Assembly: GCA_028818225.1 (NCBI GenBank)
Contig: JAPPOG010000011.1
Span: forward strand, 1 to 37,800
Source: Gammaproteobacteria bacterium
GTDB lineage: Bacteria; Pseudomonadota; Gammaproteobacteria; Pseudomonadales; Pseudohongiellaceae
DNA length: 37,800 nucleotides
Direction of reading: 5' to 3'
The position numbers and the translations under genes are program-made. Below the pieces are notes generated by a model, which was not told the origin of the DNA, ran no database searches, and saw nothing but the letters and a program-made list of their open reading frames with translations. The stretch's first letter is position 1; each line of letters starts with the position of its first letter. Positions 9,489 through 18,047 of this stretch are shown one piece after another.

Positions 9489-10364
9489 ATGCGAATTTTC
9501 TCAACTCTAATTTTTCTTTGTCTGTTAGCACTGCCGGCTCAGGCCCAGGTACTGGCGAGTTTTAATGAGGATGGCCTGACCTATGGTCATGTGCATTTAA
9601 ATGTGTCCGACATGGATCGCCATATTCAAATTCTGGAAGATCACTTCGGAGGCCGTACTGTCCGCAAAGGCCAGAATGCCAACGGCGACCCCTTGTTAAC
9701 AGCCATCGTTCTAAACAACACGCTGGTTGCTCTTTCACCCAGCGATCCAACCATGCCTTCCAGCCAGACTGCGATGGATCATTTCGGTTTTAAGGTTCGT
9801 AACATGGAGAAATTTCTCGACAAGTGGCGTGCAGATGGCCTTCCGGTTACAACCGATCTCTGGGCAGAGCAGTTTGCCAGCCCTCCTAATGGTTTTACCG
9901 GAGACACTTTTATCGGAGCCGAGGGACAAATTAATGCCTTCGTCGACTTTCCCAACGGCGCACGCGTAGAACTTCAGGAAGACCAGGGCTTGCAGCAAGA
10001 AGTGACTGGCTATCACATTCACTTTAACACACCGGAACACGAAGAGTTGTTGGCCTGGTATACCGATCTATTTAACCTCGAAGTACGTCCTCGTGGCGCC
10101 ATTGCAACCACTACCAATGTCCCGGGTATGAACTTGAGTTTTGGTGGTGGCAGCGCTGACCGTGCAGCTACGCAGGGTACTGCTATCGATCATATTGGTT
10201 TCGAGATTGATAACCTGGAAGAGTTCTGTCGGCGGCTAGAAGCGGCAGGCATAGAATTCCAGGTGCCTTATCGTGAGATTCCAGCAATTGATTTGAATAT
10301 TGCTTACATTATTGATCCGCGCGGTGTGCGAATCGAGTTTACTGAAGGCTATGATGAGTACTAA
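9489..10364 (+). CDS. Exported two-domain VOC (glyoxalase/dioxygenase-fold) protein
   Basis: A 291-residue protein starting at ATG 9489, chosen because GGAGGAAT lies just upstream and a Sec signal follows (MRIFSTLIFLCLLALPAQAQ). Two vicinal-oxygen-chelate repeats are visible: the first from about GLTYGHVHLNVSDMDRHI to the FPNGARVELQE strand, the second from GYHIHFNTPEHEELLAWYTDLF to DPRGVRIEFTEGYDEY. Histidines at the start of the modules (GHVHLNV, DHFGF, YHIHFN, DHIGFE) and terminal glutamates (VELQE, IEFTE) are suitable for metal binding. VOC members include glyoxalases, extradiol dioxygenases and epimerases, so the reaction cannot be fixed. It faces the DUF1080 gene, with a shared terminator between them, and is divergent from the mutarotase. 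Confidence 0.8.
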   Translation: MRIFSTLIFLCLLALPAQAQVLASFNEDGLTYGHVHLNVSDMDRHIQILEDHFGGRTVRKGQNANGDPLLTAIVLNNTLVALSPSDPTMPSSQTAMDHFGFKVRNMEKFLDKWRADGLPVTTDLWAEQFASPPNGFTGDTFIGAEGQINAFVDFPNGARVELQEDQGLQQEVTGYHIHFNTPEHEELLAWYTDLFNLEVRPRGAIATTTNVPGMNLSFGGGSADRAATQGTAIDHIGFEIDNLEEFCRRLEAAGIEFQVPYREIPAIDLNIAYIIDPRGVRIEFTEGYDEY

Positions 10365-10383
10365 TTGAGTTTTTTAGACAAAC

Positions 10384-10415
10384 AAAAAGGCCGGATGAGT
10401 TATCCGGCCTTTTTT
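10384..10415. terminator. Strong bidirectional intrinsic terminator
   Basis: AAAAAGGCCGGAT at 10384-10396 pairs with ATCCGGCCTTTTT at 10402-10414 around a GAGTT loop. The GC-rich stem is flanked by an A-run on one side and a T-run on the other, so it can stop transcription from both the VOC gene (+) and the DUF1080 gene (-), which converge here. Confidence 0.92.
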
Positions 10416-10428
10416 AAGACTCTAATAA

Positions 10429-11025
10429 TTACAGTTCCCGGATTTCGACTTTCCGAAATCGCAACTCCCCTCTCCCCCACTGTAATCCAATCGGCCCTTC
10501 CGCCATTTGACTATCTCTTACATCGGCAGTTACTTCTCCGTTTAATTCTACGAGCAGACGATCTCCATCGGCAGTGATCTTGTAGACATTCCATTTATCT
10601 CCAACTTTCGGATAAGGCTCAGAAACTGCAGCAACATGGACAATGCCTCCCGTGCCATAAGAAAGGTCAGGACGTTGATCGAAAATATTAGCCTCATAAC
10701 AATTACGATCGGTAATGCGAGTTGGTTCCTGACAACGCATGTATATACCACTATTGGCATCGTGGCTGGCCCAGAATTCAACGCGCAATACAAAATCGCC
10801 ATAGCTTTCTTTGGTTACTAACCAGGAAGCACCACTTCCTTCTGTAGCGCGTATCGAAGAGGCATCGGTATGCCAATTGGCATCACCAACGACATTGAAG
10901 TTATCCATTCCCTCAGTGCCATCGATTAGGGTTACCCATTCATTATTCTGCGCGAAAGCAAAATAGGTAATGACAGTAGTGAGTAAAAGCAAAATAACTT
11001 TCGCTGAATTAATAATTCTTTTCAT
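10429..11025 (-). CDS. DUF1080 (3-keto-disaccharide hydrolase-like) exported protein
   Basis: A 198-residue protein with a Sec signal (residues 1-25, ending TYFAFAQ) followed by one DUF1080 domain. Recognisable family features are WVTLIDGTEGMDNFNVVGDANWH at the start (read in parts: LIDG, then W at the first strand), FVLRVEFWASHDANSGIYMRC, a YEANIFD strand, and VELNGEV. The family has a concanavalin-like beta-sandwich, and some members hydrolyse 3-keto-glycosides formed by sugar C3 oxidation. Start ATG 11025 has GGGAG 8 bases upstream. Next to a mutarotase and a VOC protein it fits extracytoplasmic processing of oxidised sugars; this is inference. It converges with the VOC gene. Confidence 0.85.
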   Translation of the reverse strand: MKRIINSAKVILLLLTTVITYFAFAQNNEWVTLIDGTEGMDNFNVVGDANWHTDASSIRATEGSGASWLVTKESYGDFVLRVEFWASHDANSGIYMRCQEPTRITDRNCYEANIFDQRPDLSYGTGGIVHVAAVSEPYPKVGDKWNVYKITADGDRLLVELNGEVTADVRDSQMAEGPIGLQWGRGELRFRKVEIREL

Positions 11026-11116
11026 GTTGCCAACTCCCTGATTAATAGAATAGGACTAAGAGGCGAGCCCGGTACAGTATCACTGGAAAAAAGACAGGTC
11101 TAATTTAATTTAAGTC

Positions 11117-11632
11117 TCAGTCAAGATATTTAGCTGGAATAGGATTCGTATCGCTTTCACTCTGCCAGTAGATAGACACTATCCACCAGCGCTCCCCATC
11201 ATGCAGTAACTGAAAGGAATTGATGCCCCGGGCAAAAGGCGCTGGATCGCTGGCCCGACGCCGGGATTCATAAGTGCTGAATGTATGCGCTATCTGTCCA
11301 AACTGTTCTGTAACGTGATTGATTTCCACTTCGTGAAAGCCATTGCGCTCGAGATTACTGCCGCTGCGCTCAATGTAAGCCTCGGGGCTCATGATTACTC
11401 GCTCAAAAACTCCTTCGTCATTACGAATAACCGGACTCAGAGTCGCACCCTCAGCGAACAATGAACGAAACCTGTCCCAATCTCTTGGCACACCGGCATC
11501 CCCTGAAATTGCAGCGTATACCGCAGCTATGATATTGCCAATTGAATCTACATCTTCATCATCAACTGTTTGACCAAAAAGTACATTTGGAAATAGCAGC
11601 AATAGAATGGCTGTAATCAGTTTTTTCCTCAT
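11117..11632 (-). CDS. Exported SnoaL/NTF2-like protein
   Basis: The ATG at 11632 is preferred over one 12 codons upstream because it directly precedes a signal peptide (MRKKLITAILLLLFPNVLFGQ) and has AGGA upstream. The 171-residue product then shows an NTF2-like cone-fold pattern: a first helix IGNIIAAVYAAISGDAG, the DWDRFRSLFAEGATLSPVI segment, and late strands FSTYESRRRA, GINSFQLLHDGERWWIVSIYWQSE. This matches small lumazine-synthase-like or SnoaL-type proteins that can bind small ligands or catalyse isomerisation/aldol steps. No catalytic residues can be assigned. It lies about 90 bp downstream of the region before the DUF1080 gene start and on the same strand, so co-transcription into DUF1080 is possible. 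Confidence 0.75.
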   Translation of the reverse strand: MRKKLITAILLLLFPNVLFGQTVDDEDVDSIGNIIAAVYAAISGDAGVPRDWDRFRSLFAEGATLSPVIRNDEGVFERVIMSPEAYIERSGSNLERNGFHEVEINHVTEQFGQIAHTFSTYESRRRASDPAPFARGINSFQLLHDGERWWIVSIYWQSESDTNPIPAKYLD

Positions 11633-11981
11633 GAGACTTGTCCTGAAACCTTGTGATGTGGCAACCACAAATTACAGACTGCAGACAGGTTTATTGCAAG
11701 TCGATTCTTGTTGAGAAAAAGAGATGTGACATAGAGTTAACCCTATTCGGAATGAATACTCTCAAGCCGATTGCCATGCCAAAAAGATGAATTAGAGAAT
11801 AAACCTAGTGAATCGCAAAATTAAGTAAAGCTGCAAGCCGATAGTTCTTGGACATGGCCCTCACTTGTCTTTTTGTTCAGTTACTGTCTGACATAATAGG
11901 CATGAAGAGGTCATAGATTTAGTAAAGATCAGGCCCAAAAAAGGCTCAACGGATGTTGAGCCCTTGTAAGGGACTAAATAC
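11633..11981. other. Non-coding region upstream of the SnoaL-like gene
   Basis: About 350 bases with no supported gene. It should contain the promoter of the SnoaL-like gene on the minus strand, and at its right end it holds the terminator of the decarboxylase-like gene. No other repeat or RNA structure was recognised. Confidence 0.4.
11937..11962 (-). terminator. Intrinsic terminator after the CMD-like gene
   Basis: GGCTCAAC (11943-11950) and GTTGAGCC (11955-11962) form a perfect 8-bp stem with a GGAT loop. Read on the minus strand it is followed by T6 (A-run at 11937-11942), 20 bases beyond the stop codon at 11982. Confidence 0.9.
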
Positions 11982-12623
11982 TTAGTCTAGAGGCGGGCCA
12001 ATCCAGCCCTCTTCGAACTGAACACCGAGACTATTGAGGTACATCGCCACCATGTTGTACTGCCCAACGGTAAAGACGGTTTCCATCATCTGGCGCCTGG
12101 TGTAGCGAGCGGCGAGCGCATTCCAGGTTTCATCGCTGAGTAGCGCTTCTTCATGGAGTTCTTCCGCTGCTTTCAATAGCGTTGCATCCCATTCGCTCCA
12201 GTTTGGATCGGCAGAGCCAACAGTTATTTGTTTAAGCTCTTCTTCACTGATGCCCACGGACAGTGCTAATCCGCGATGGGCTGCCCATTCATAGGCCCCC
12301 TGATTTAAATAACCGATACGCATGATGAGTAACTCCCGGTCGCGAATCGGCAAAGTCGAATCTTGCAGAAGGTAGTCAGTAAATTCTAACCAGGCATTAC
12401 AAAGGGCTGGCGCATTGGCGCAGGTCGACCAGACACCCAATACTCTTCCATTATTCTCACGCGGAGCCAATATTGCCGCTTCCGCTGCAGTCCATGGTTT
12501 TTGCACACGGTCAATGCGCGGCTCGTCCAATGGGGGAAGCATCGTTTGCTGAGCATACACGGCTGGGCTAGATAACATGCCAAGGCCAAGCAAAACACAC
12601 GCTGTCATAAATCGCTTCAACAT
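11982..12623 (-). CDS. Carboxymuconolactone decarboxylase-like (AhpD-fold) exported protein
   Basis: The 213-residue protein begins at ATG 12623, because GGAGG sits 8 bases upstream and overlaps the alternative ATG five codons earlier. A Sec signal is clear (MLKRFMTACVLLGLGMLSSPAVYAQ). The remainder has the all-helical CMD pattern: LPIRDRELLIMRIGYLNQGAYEWAAHRGLA, followed by an acidic ISEEELKQI helix and RRQMMETVFTVGQYNMVAMYLNSLGV. The CxxC pair of peroxidase-type AhpD is absent; EWAAHRG occupies that site, as in decarboxylase-like members. The substrate is unknown. It is 28 bp downstream of the beta-lactamase-like gene on the same strand, with a strong terminator after it, so the two form an operon. 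Confidence 0.85.
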   Translation of the reverse strand: MLKRFMTACVLLGLGMLSSPAVYAQQTMLPPLDEPRIDRVQKPWTAAEAAILAPRENNGRVLGVWSTCANAPALCNAWLEFTDYLLQDSTLPIRDRELLIMRIGYLNQGAYEWAAHRGLALSVGISEEELKQITVGSADPNWSEWDATLLKAAEELHEEALLSDETWNALAARYTRRQMMETVFTVGQYNMVAMYLNSLGVQFEEGWIGPPLD

Positions 12624-12651
12624 AAGCTGACCCTCCATTCTTCATATGATG

Positions 12652-14082
12652 TTAATTAATCGCCCTGATGACTTCACGGGTCAGACCCCAGCGATCAAAG
12701 CCCTGTCGACCATAGTCCAGACCCCGGCGCACGATGACCAGGTTATGGTCCGGAACCACTATAGTGAATTGACCGCGATTGCCCGAAGTTGAATAGGCAT
12801 TCTGGGGGACATCGTCGCGATTATCCGGCACTAACCACCATTGGCCGCCATACATGTTGCCAATCTCCGCTGTAGCTGGAGCTGGCGTCCGGACGAAGTC
12901 AATCCAGTCCTCAGAAATGATGCGTTCACCATTCCAGACACCATTCTGCAAATACAACATTCCGAAACGGGCCAGGTCTCTTGCATTGGTATAAACCTGG
13001 CTGCTTAAAACAAAATCACCAAATCTATCGGTGCTGACCAGGGTATTACGCATGCCGATCTTATCCAGCAGCGCCTTGCGGGGAAACTCGGCATATTCGC
13101 GCTCACCGCCCAAAGCCAGCTTCATGGCATAAACACCAAGTAGCGTGTCGTAATTTTCATAATCCCAATAAGTACCGGGCTCACGAATCAAACCGCGACT
13201 TCTCGCGCCTTCCACTGAACTCGAACCTGCCCAATAGGACATACCGGAGCCTGTTGCATATTCCAGTCCCCGGTTATCGATAGTTTCCAAACCGCTACTC
13301 ATGTGTAGCACATTGCGCAGGGTAATTTCATTTCGGGGATCAGTTTCCGGCGATCGATTCGCAGGTAGCCAATCGAAGCCCAGTGGCTCATCCAATTGCA
13401 GGCGGCCATCGTCTACTAACATACCAATCAGGGTTGAAGCGATGCTCTTGGCCGTTGACCAGGTGCGGGTTCGAGTGGTCATGTCGAAGCCATCGGCATA
13501 GCGCTCATGGATTATCTGACCTTTGTAAACCACTAGCAGTGAAACCGTTTGCTGTTCATCGGAAGGCCTATCGAATGCCCAATTGGAAGCTGCTTGCAAC
13601 GCGGTTTGATCGATATTTGCAGGCAGGCTGCTAGCTTCGATCAAATCACCGTCGGGCCAGGGGATTCTGGCCGGATCACCGGGAGGATAAGGCAGGGTTA
13701 ATTCTGGCAGGCGATCGATGTCATCCAGATCCTGGTCCGGCGGCATGATTACACAGCCAATCCCCTCTCTGAATGCAGCCCGCATAATCGGCACCGCCCC
13801 GGGCGCCCCAATTTCCACCGCCAGCCTGTCCCAGTCTACGTTGTAATCGCCACCATCCGGGTTGCCGATGGGATCGCGAAAAAATTCCAACTCCCAGTCA
13901 TAGAGTTGATCAAGGGTTCTATTGGACGTAAACAGGCCATTACACATAAAGATCGCATGCTGGCCGCGGCGCACCATTTCGCGCTGGTGCTGCCAGTAAT
14001 CATAAGTTTCTTCTTGTTGTGCCAAGCCCTGCAAAGGAAGCAGGATAGCCATTGAAAGGAACGCGATAGCAAGGCGCTTCAT
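12652..14082 (-). CDS. Exported serine hydrolase of the class C beta-lactamase family
   Basis: A 476-residue protein with a Sec signal (MKRLAIAFLSMAILLPLQGLAQ). The family's catalytic SxxK is STAK with Ser209 and Lys212 (TWSTAKSIASTLIGMLVDDG), and the YxN motif is YENYDTLLG. Neighbouring signatures LRNVLHMSSGLE and YGGQWWLVPD are typical of the beta-lactamase/transpeptidase-like family that includes esterases and D-amino peptidases. About 120 residues precede the catalytic domain, longer than most members. The physiological substrate is unknown; resistance cannot be inferred. The ATG has GGAGGAAT upstream. It leads a two-gene operon with the CMD-like gene and is divergent from the PQQ dehydrogenase, so these may share a control region at 14083-14226. 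Confidence 0.88.
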   Translation of the reverse strand: MKRLAIAFLSMAILLPLQGLAQQEETYDYWQHQREMVRRGQHAIFMCNGLFTSNRTLDQLYDWELEFFRDPIGNPDGGDYNVDWDRLAVEIGAPGAVPIMRAAFREGIGCVIMPPDQDLDDIDRLPELTLPYPPGDPARIPWPDGDLIEASSLPANIDQTALQAASNWAFDRPSDEQQTVSLLVVYKGQIIHERYADGFDMTTRTRTWSTAKSIASTLIGMLVDDGRLQLDEPLGFDWLPANRSPETDPRNEITLRNVLHMSSGLETIDNRGLEYATGSGMSYWAGSSSVEGARSRGLIREPGTYWDYENYDTLLGVYAMKLALGGEREYAEFPRKALLDKIGMRNTLVSTDRFGDFVLSSQVYTNARDLARFGMLYLQNGVWNGERIISEDWIDFVRTPAPATAEIGNMYGGQWWLVPDNRDDVPQNAYSTSGNRGQFTIVVPDHNLVIVRRGLDYGRQGFDRWGLTREVIRAIN

Positions 14083-14226
14083 GGGGATTCCTCCAATTCA
14101 TCGAAAAACCACACTCTATTCTATTTTTAGGGGCTTGCGGAAGTAATTTCTGGGTTAGATACTTGCAATGCAAAGAGGGTAGGCAGAGTAACTGTAATTC
14201 TGCATCCAGTAACTCAGGGTGAAGCT

Positions 14227-15987
14227 ATGAAAAGAATAATCAAAATAGTACTACTACTAAGTGCTACGGTTAGTTTTTCTCCATTATTTGCACAACTTGG
14301 CTCAATAGACGCAGCGAATTTCCCTTCCGTCACAGATGAAATGCTTATCAATCCTCCTGCTGAGGATTGGTTAATGTGGCGCCGCACGCAAAATGGATGG
14401 GGTTTTAGCCCGCTGGATCAGATAGATAAATCCAATGTTGCTGATTTGCGTATGGTCTGGACCCGCGCCTTAACCGATGGCAGCCAAACCGGGACCCCCC
14501 TTGCCTATAACGGTGTGCTCTATATGCCAAATCCAAACGATGTGATTCAGGCGATTAACGCGGCAACAGGTGATCTCATTTGGGAGCATCGCAGGGAAAT
14601 TCCGGAGGGTGCGCGCGATAGTTTAGGATTTCTTTCTTCCAATAACAGGAACATTGCCATCTGGCAAAACCTGATCATCGATACATCAGTGGATGACCAT
14701 CTTTTCGCTTTGAATGCGGCTACTGGAGAACAGGTTTGGGAGAGTCTGGTGCTGGATTTCAGAACGCACCCCGCCATTCAGGGAGCCGGCCCAATTGTTG
14801 GTAACGGCAAAGTATTTAGTGGCAGGAGTTGTCGACCCATCGCTGGACCTGATGCCTGTGTCATTACTGCCCATGACGCCGCAACTGGTGCAGAACTGTG
14901 GCGACGCCGGACCATTCCAGCACCTGGCGAACCCGGAGATGAAACCTGGGGCGATGTGCCGTTCGAAGAACGCAGGCATGTGGGTGCCTGGATGCCTCCC
15001 AGCTATGATCCCGAACTGAATACCGTCTTTATTGGTACATCAGTCACTTCGCCTGCCCCGAAGTTTTTATTAGGAGGTGTTGATAACCAACACCTTTATC
15101 ACAACTCAACCCTCGCACTCGATGGCAATACCGGTGAAATCAACTGGTACTACCAACATCTCAATGACAATTGGGACCTGGATCACCCGTTCGAACGCTT
15201 GCTGGTTGATACTGCGGTTGCACCAGACCCCAATTCAGTCTCCTGGATTAATCCAAACCTGAATCCCGGTGAAGAAAGGAAAGTGATGACTGGCATTCCG
15301 GGTAAGACCGGCCTGGTTTATACACTGGATCGCGAAACCGGTGAATTTCTCTGGGCACGCGAAACCGTTTACCAAAATGTAATCGACAGTATCGATGGAG
15401 CATCCGGTGGTGTAACAATAAATCCTTCGCTGACTTTCAGAGAAATGGGTGAGTTTGCAACAGTGTGTCCGAATATGCATGGCGGCAAGGACTGGGAAGC
15501 CGGCGCTTATAGCCCAGAAACCAACACTATGTACTACCCGCTGCGCAACATGTGTATGCCCACACTGGTTACTGATGATGAATCGGCATCACATCGAATC
15601 TATGCCATGAGCGTTCGTCATGAAATTACTGAAGGTGAAACAAACCTGGGCACTGTGTATGCAATTTCAGCAGAGACTGGCCGCACCGCTTGGAAATACG
15701 AACAACGGGCTGCAACCGGTTCCCTGATAGCAACCGGTGGAGGTCTGCTCTTTGGTGGCGACACCAACGGCAGATTCAAGGCTTACGACCAGACCACAGG
15801 TGAAGTGCTATGGGAAGTGAATCTGGGCTCGCCTGTGACAGGCTACCCGATCACATTCAGTACTGGTGGCAAACAATATGTTGCAGTATCTACCGGTAGT
15901 GCGGCGACTACTGCCAGCTTTTTAAGCATTACGCCGGAATACAGGCCAACCTTTGCAAACAATCTGTACGTGTTTGCTTTGCCTTAA
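14227..15987 (+). CDS. PQQ-dependent dehydrogenase without heme domain, periplasmic
   Basis: A 586-residue protein with a Sec signal (about residues 1-22, ending SPLFAQ). It shows the repeated tryptophan-docking motifs of the eight-bladed quinoprotein propeller: AINAATGDLIWEH, ALNAATGEQVWES, AHDAATGAELWRR, ALDGNTGEINWYY, TLDRETGEFLWAR, AISAETGRTAWKY and AYDQTTGEVLWEV. The segment NDNWDLDHPFERLL holds the WDxD pattern used by PQQ alcohol dehydrogenases for catalysis and metal binding. The adjacent-cysteine pair typical of these enzymes is not seen; single cysteines in GRSCRPIAGPDAC may pair instead. There is no CxxCH, so electrons must go to a separate cytochrome, most simply the convergent monoheme gene next door. 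The alcohol or sugar substrate is unknown. Confidence 0.88.
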   Translation: MKRIIKIVLLLSATVSFSPLFAQLGSIDAANFPSVTDEMLINPPAEDWLMWRRTQNGWGFSPLDQIDKSNVADLRMVWTRALTDGSQTGTPLAYNGVLYMPNPNDVIQAINAATGDLIWEHRREIPEGARDSLGFLSSNNRNIAIWQNLIIDTSVDDHLFALNAATGEQVWESLVLDFRTHPAIQGAGPIVGNGKVFSGRSCRPIAGPDACVITAHDAATGAELWRRRTIPAPGEPGDETWGDVPFEERRHVGAWMPPSYDPELNTVFIGTSVTSPAPKFLLGGVDNQHLYHNSTLALDGNTGEINWYYQHLNDNWDLDHPFERLLVDTAVAPDPNSVSWINPNLNPGEERKVMTGIPGKTGLVYTLDRETGEFLWARETVYQNVIDSIDGASGGVTINPSLTFREMGEFATVCPNMHGGKDWEAGAYSPETNTMYYPLRNMCMPTLVTDDESASHRIYAMSVRHEITEGETNLGTVYAISAETGRTAWKYEQRAATGSLIATGGGLLFGGDTNGRFKAYDQTTGEVLWEVNLGSPVTGYPITFSTGGKQYVAVSTGSAATTASFLSITPEYRPTFANNLYVFALP

Positions 15988-15997
15988 TGGGTACTGA

Positions 15998-16027
15998 AGA
16001 GATCACTAGCGGTTGCTGGTGATCTCT
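15998..16027. terminator. Hairpin between convergent PQQ dehydrogenase and cytochrome c genes
   Basis: A 13-bp stem (15998-16010 with 16015-16027, one G-U pair) with a GGTT loop. It overlaps the cytochrome stop codon. Neither side has a true T-run, so it may slow or end transcription by another route, or simply mark the convergent ends. Confidence 0.5.
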
Positions 16028-16446
16028 ATTTGGGCGAGCTCGTCTTCATCTGACGTGAGTTCAGTATCACCAGACGGAAAGCCATTCTTCTCAAGTAGGT
16101 AAGCAGTGAGAGCTGCGTACTGTCCATTACTCAATCTGCCAGGAGAAGTCTGCGGCATACCGTAGCGCATGGAAGCGTAAAGCTCCTGCAGATTTTTCCC
16201 TTCCCACTTAAAGGTGAATCCAATGCCAATCAAGGAAGGCGACATGTCCTGCCCGGTTAAATCTTCGCGATGACACTCGGCACATTCTTCCCTATAGACA
16301 CTTTCACCGCGGGCAGATTGATCGGTTGTGTAAATGCCGGACCAGATCGAGGGGGGTTCTTGAGCAACTACCTGTAGCAGGGAGCCTGAAACTCCAAGTA
16401 TTGCAATCAGTTTTAATAATATTGGGGAGAAATTCGAAAAACTCAC
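16006..16446 (-). CDS. Monoheme cytochrome c, exported
   Basis: A 146-residue protein with a Sec signal (LLKLIAILGVSGSLLQVVAQ) and one class I heme site, CAECH, in SVYREECAECHREDLTGQDMSP (residues around 54-58). A candidate distal methionine lies in RYGMPQTSPGRLSNGQYAALTAYLLEKNG, the usual position for the sixth ligand, so this is a low-spin electron carrier. The start appears to be GTG at 16446-16444; the ribosome-binding site is weak. It converges with the PQQ dehydrogenase and is its most likely electron acceptor, an inference from position and from the lack of a heme domain in that enzyme. The acidic C-terminal tail beyond the heme fold is unusual but has no known role. Confidence 0.9.
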   Translation of the reverse strand: MSFSNFSPILLKLIAILGVSGSLLQVVAQEPPSIWSGIYTTDQSARGESVYREECAECHREDLTGQDMSPSLIGIGFTFKWEGKNLQELYASMRYGMPQTSPGRLSNGQYAALTAYLLEKNGFPSGDTELTSDEDELAQIEITSNR

Positions 16447-16637
16447 ACTCAGTCCATGGTTGCTTCTGTATTGGTTTCATGAGACGGAGAAACCGCTAAG
16501 TCTAAACTATTTTTTGCTTCGAGAATATGGTTTATGCAGCCATTTTCTCCACGCCTATGTTTCGCTACGATTCTTTATTATTCAGTAAGTTAGTGAGGCA
16601 ATCCAATTAATTCGAGCTAAACAAAGTCGTCGATGAC

Positions 16638-17786
16638 TTACCCGTATAGCTGCTTATAGGTTTGTACGAAGTAACGCATCTCATCAGGTGTGCCCATGCT
16701 CAGGCGCATCCAGTTGCGGAACGGTGGAAACGGTCTGCCCACACGGATGTTGTGCTCTAGAAAGCGGGCTTGAACTTCAGTTATTTCATGGCCAGTCTCA
16801 ACAAAAGTGAAGTTGCCGTTGGAGTCTATGTGGCGAATACCTGCTTCACGAAAATATCCCTGGGCAATATCCAGCGCCTCCCGATTGGTGCGCAACACGA
16901 AGTTGGCATGCTCCTCATCACGGTAGCTAGCAAACGCCGCTCGCAAGCCGATTATGTTTAGCGTGCCCGTCATTCTTCTATTAATAGTGGCGGCAAGATC
17001 CGGATGGGAAAAACCGAATCCAACTCGTAGTCCTGCCAGACCATGAATCTTTGATGCCGTGCGCGCTACGATGATGTTGCGGTGGCCGTCTCTTATCAAA
17101 TCCATCATGCTGCTGTAGTCAGGATTGTCGACGAACTCATGGTAAGCCTCATCGACGAACACCATGCGGTCACGGGATATTTCTAACACGAAATCTCTAA
17201 GCTTGTTTTTTTCGATGATGTTGGGAATAGGATTATTGGGATTACAGATATAAACCAGCTTTGTATCGCGGCGAATGGCACTGGCCATGGCCTCAAGGTC
17301 AGTTTCCATGTTGTCGTTGACTGGAACTCGAATCACATCGGAACCATTGTCGGCCGCGTAGCGAGGTAGATCTTCAAAAGTTGGATCAGGGATTACGATT
17401 GAACCCTCGTCCATTGTGGCTAACAGACCACCCATCTTGAGGATCTCACCGGAGCCGGAACCTACACTGATATGTTCGGGACCGATGTGTTGTTGGCTGC
17501 CAATCAATTCCGCCATTTCATCGTGCAGGAAAAAGGTATAAAGGTTGGATTCATCGATCGCTGCATTAATTGCACGCAGCGCTGCCCGCGATGGTCCCCA
17601 GGGATTCTCATTGGAGCTTAAGCGGATTACGTGGTCCGGCTTAGGGATAATGTCCTGGCCCAGCGCGCCCTTCATTAGGTTAATGGGTGGTGTGAACGGT
17701 GTGCCTGGAATGCCCTGCATGGCGCTGGCCGCAACCACTGCTGAACTGCCGAGAAGAAAATTTCGTCTGCTGATCCTGGATTTCAC
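16638..17786 (-). CDS. Tat-exported PLP aminotransferase, HisC-like
   Basis: A 382-residue class I/II aminotransferase closest in pattern to histidinol-phosphate aminotransferase: SSNENPWGPS at the start, YICNPNNPIPN, FVDEAYHEFV with the aspartate that binds the PLP ring nitrogen, and RTASKIHGLAGLRVGFG with the PLP lysine. In front stands a twin-arginine signal (SRRNFLLGSSAVVAASAM), so it would be folded with its cofactor in the cytoplasm and exported. No other histidine genes are nearby, so a biosynthetic HisC role is unlikely. The start is GTG 17786 with AGGA 7-8 bases upstream. It is divergent from the Tat-exported dipeptidase-like gene. The amino donor and acceptor are unknown. Confidence 0.87.
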   Translation of the reverse strand: MKSRISRRNFLLGSSAVVAASAMQGIPGTPFTPPINLMKGALGQDIIPKPDHVIRLSSNENPWGPSRAALRAINAAIDESNLYTFFLHDEMAELIGSQQHIGPEHISVGSGSGEILKMGGLLATMDEGSIVIPDPTFEDLPRYAADNGSDVIRVPVNDNMETDLEAMASAIRRDTKLVYICNPNNPIPNIIEKNKLRDFVLEISRDRMVFVDEAYHEFVDNPDYSSMMDLIRDGHRNIIVARTASKIHGLAGLRVGFGFSHPDLAATINRRMTGTLNIIGLRAAFASYRDEEHANFVLRTNREALDIAQGYFREAGIRHIDSNGNFTFVETGHEITEVQARFLEHNIRVGRPFPPFRNWMRLSMGTPDEMRYFVQTYKQLYG

Positions 17787-18047
17787 GTTGTTATCCTCGT
17801 TTTAAATAGCCGCTGTTATTGCAAACCCGGGGCTGTCAGGCACGCAATCTAAGTGCTCACCCTGATCCCTTTGTCAAACCCCGAAAGACTACCTTGTTTT
17901 GCCGTGCACTTGTAGCCAGCCGGCGTGCTACGCTGTATTTGTTCCAAAATTGCACTTCACACCCATGTTCACCTCCACATATTTCTCTTCCTTCTGCCTT
18001 TAATCTGTAGAATGATGTCTAACTCATAACCGGCATGGAAAATTACA

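Noticed and set aside
10365..10821. Plus-strand frames right after the VOC gene
   Set aside because: They cross the strong terminator and lie antisense to DUF1080.
12652..14082. A beta-lactam resistance gene
   Set aside because: The SxxK serine hydrolase family is broad, and length and neighbours give no support for resistance.
16638..17786. Histidine biosynthesis hisC
   Set aside because: It carries a Tat export signal and no other his gene is nearby.
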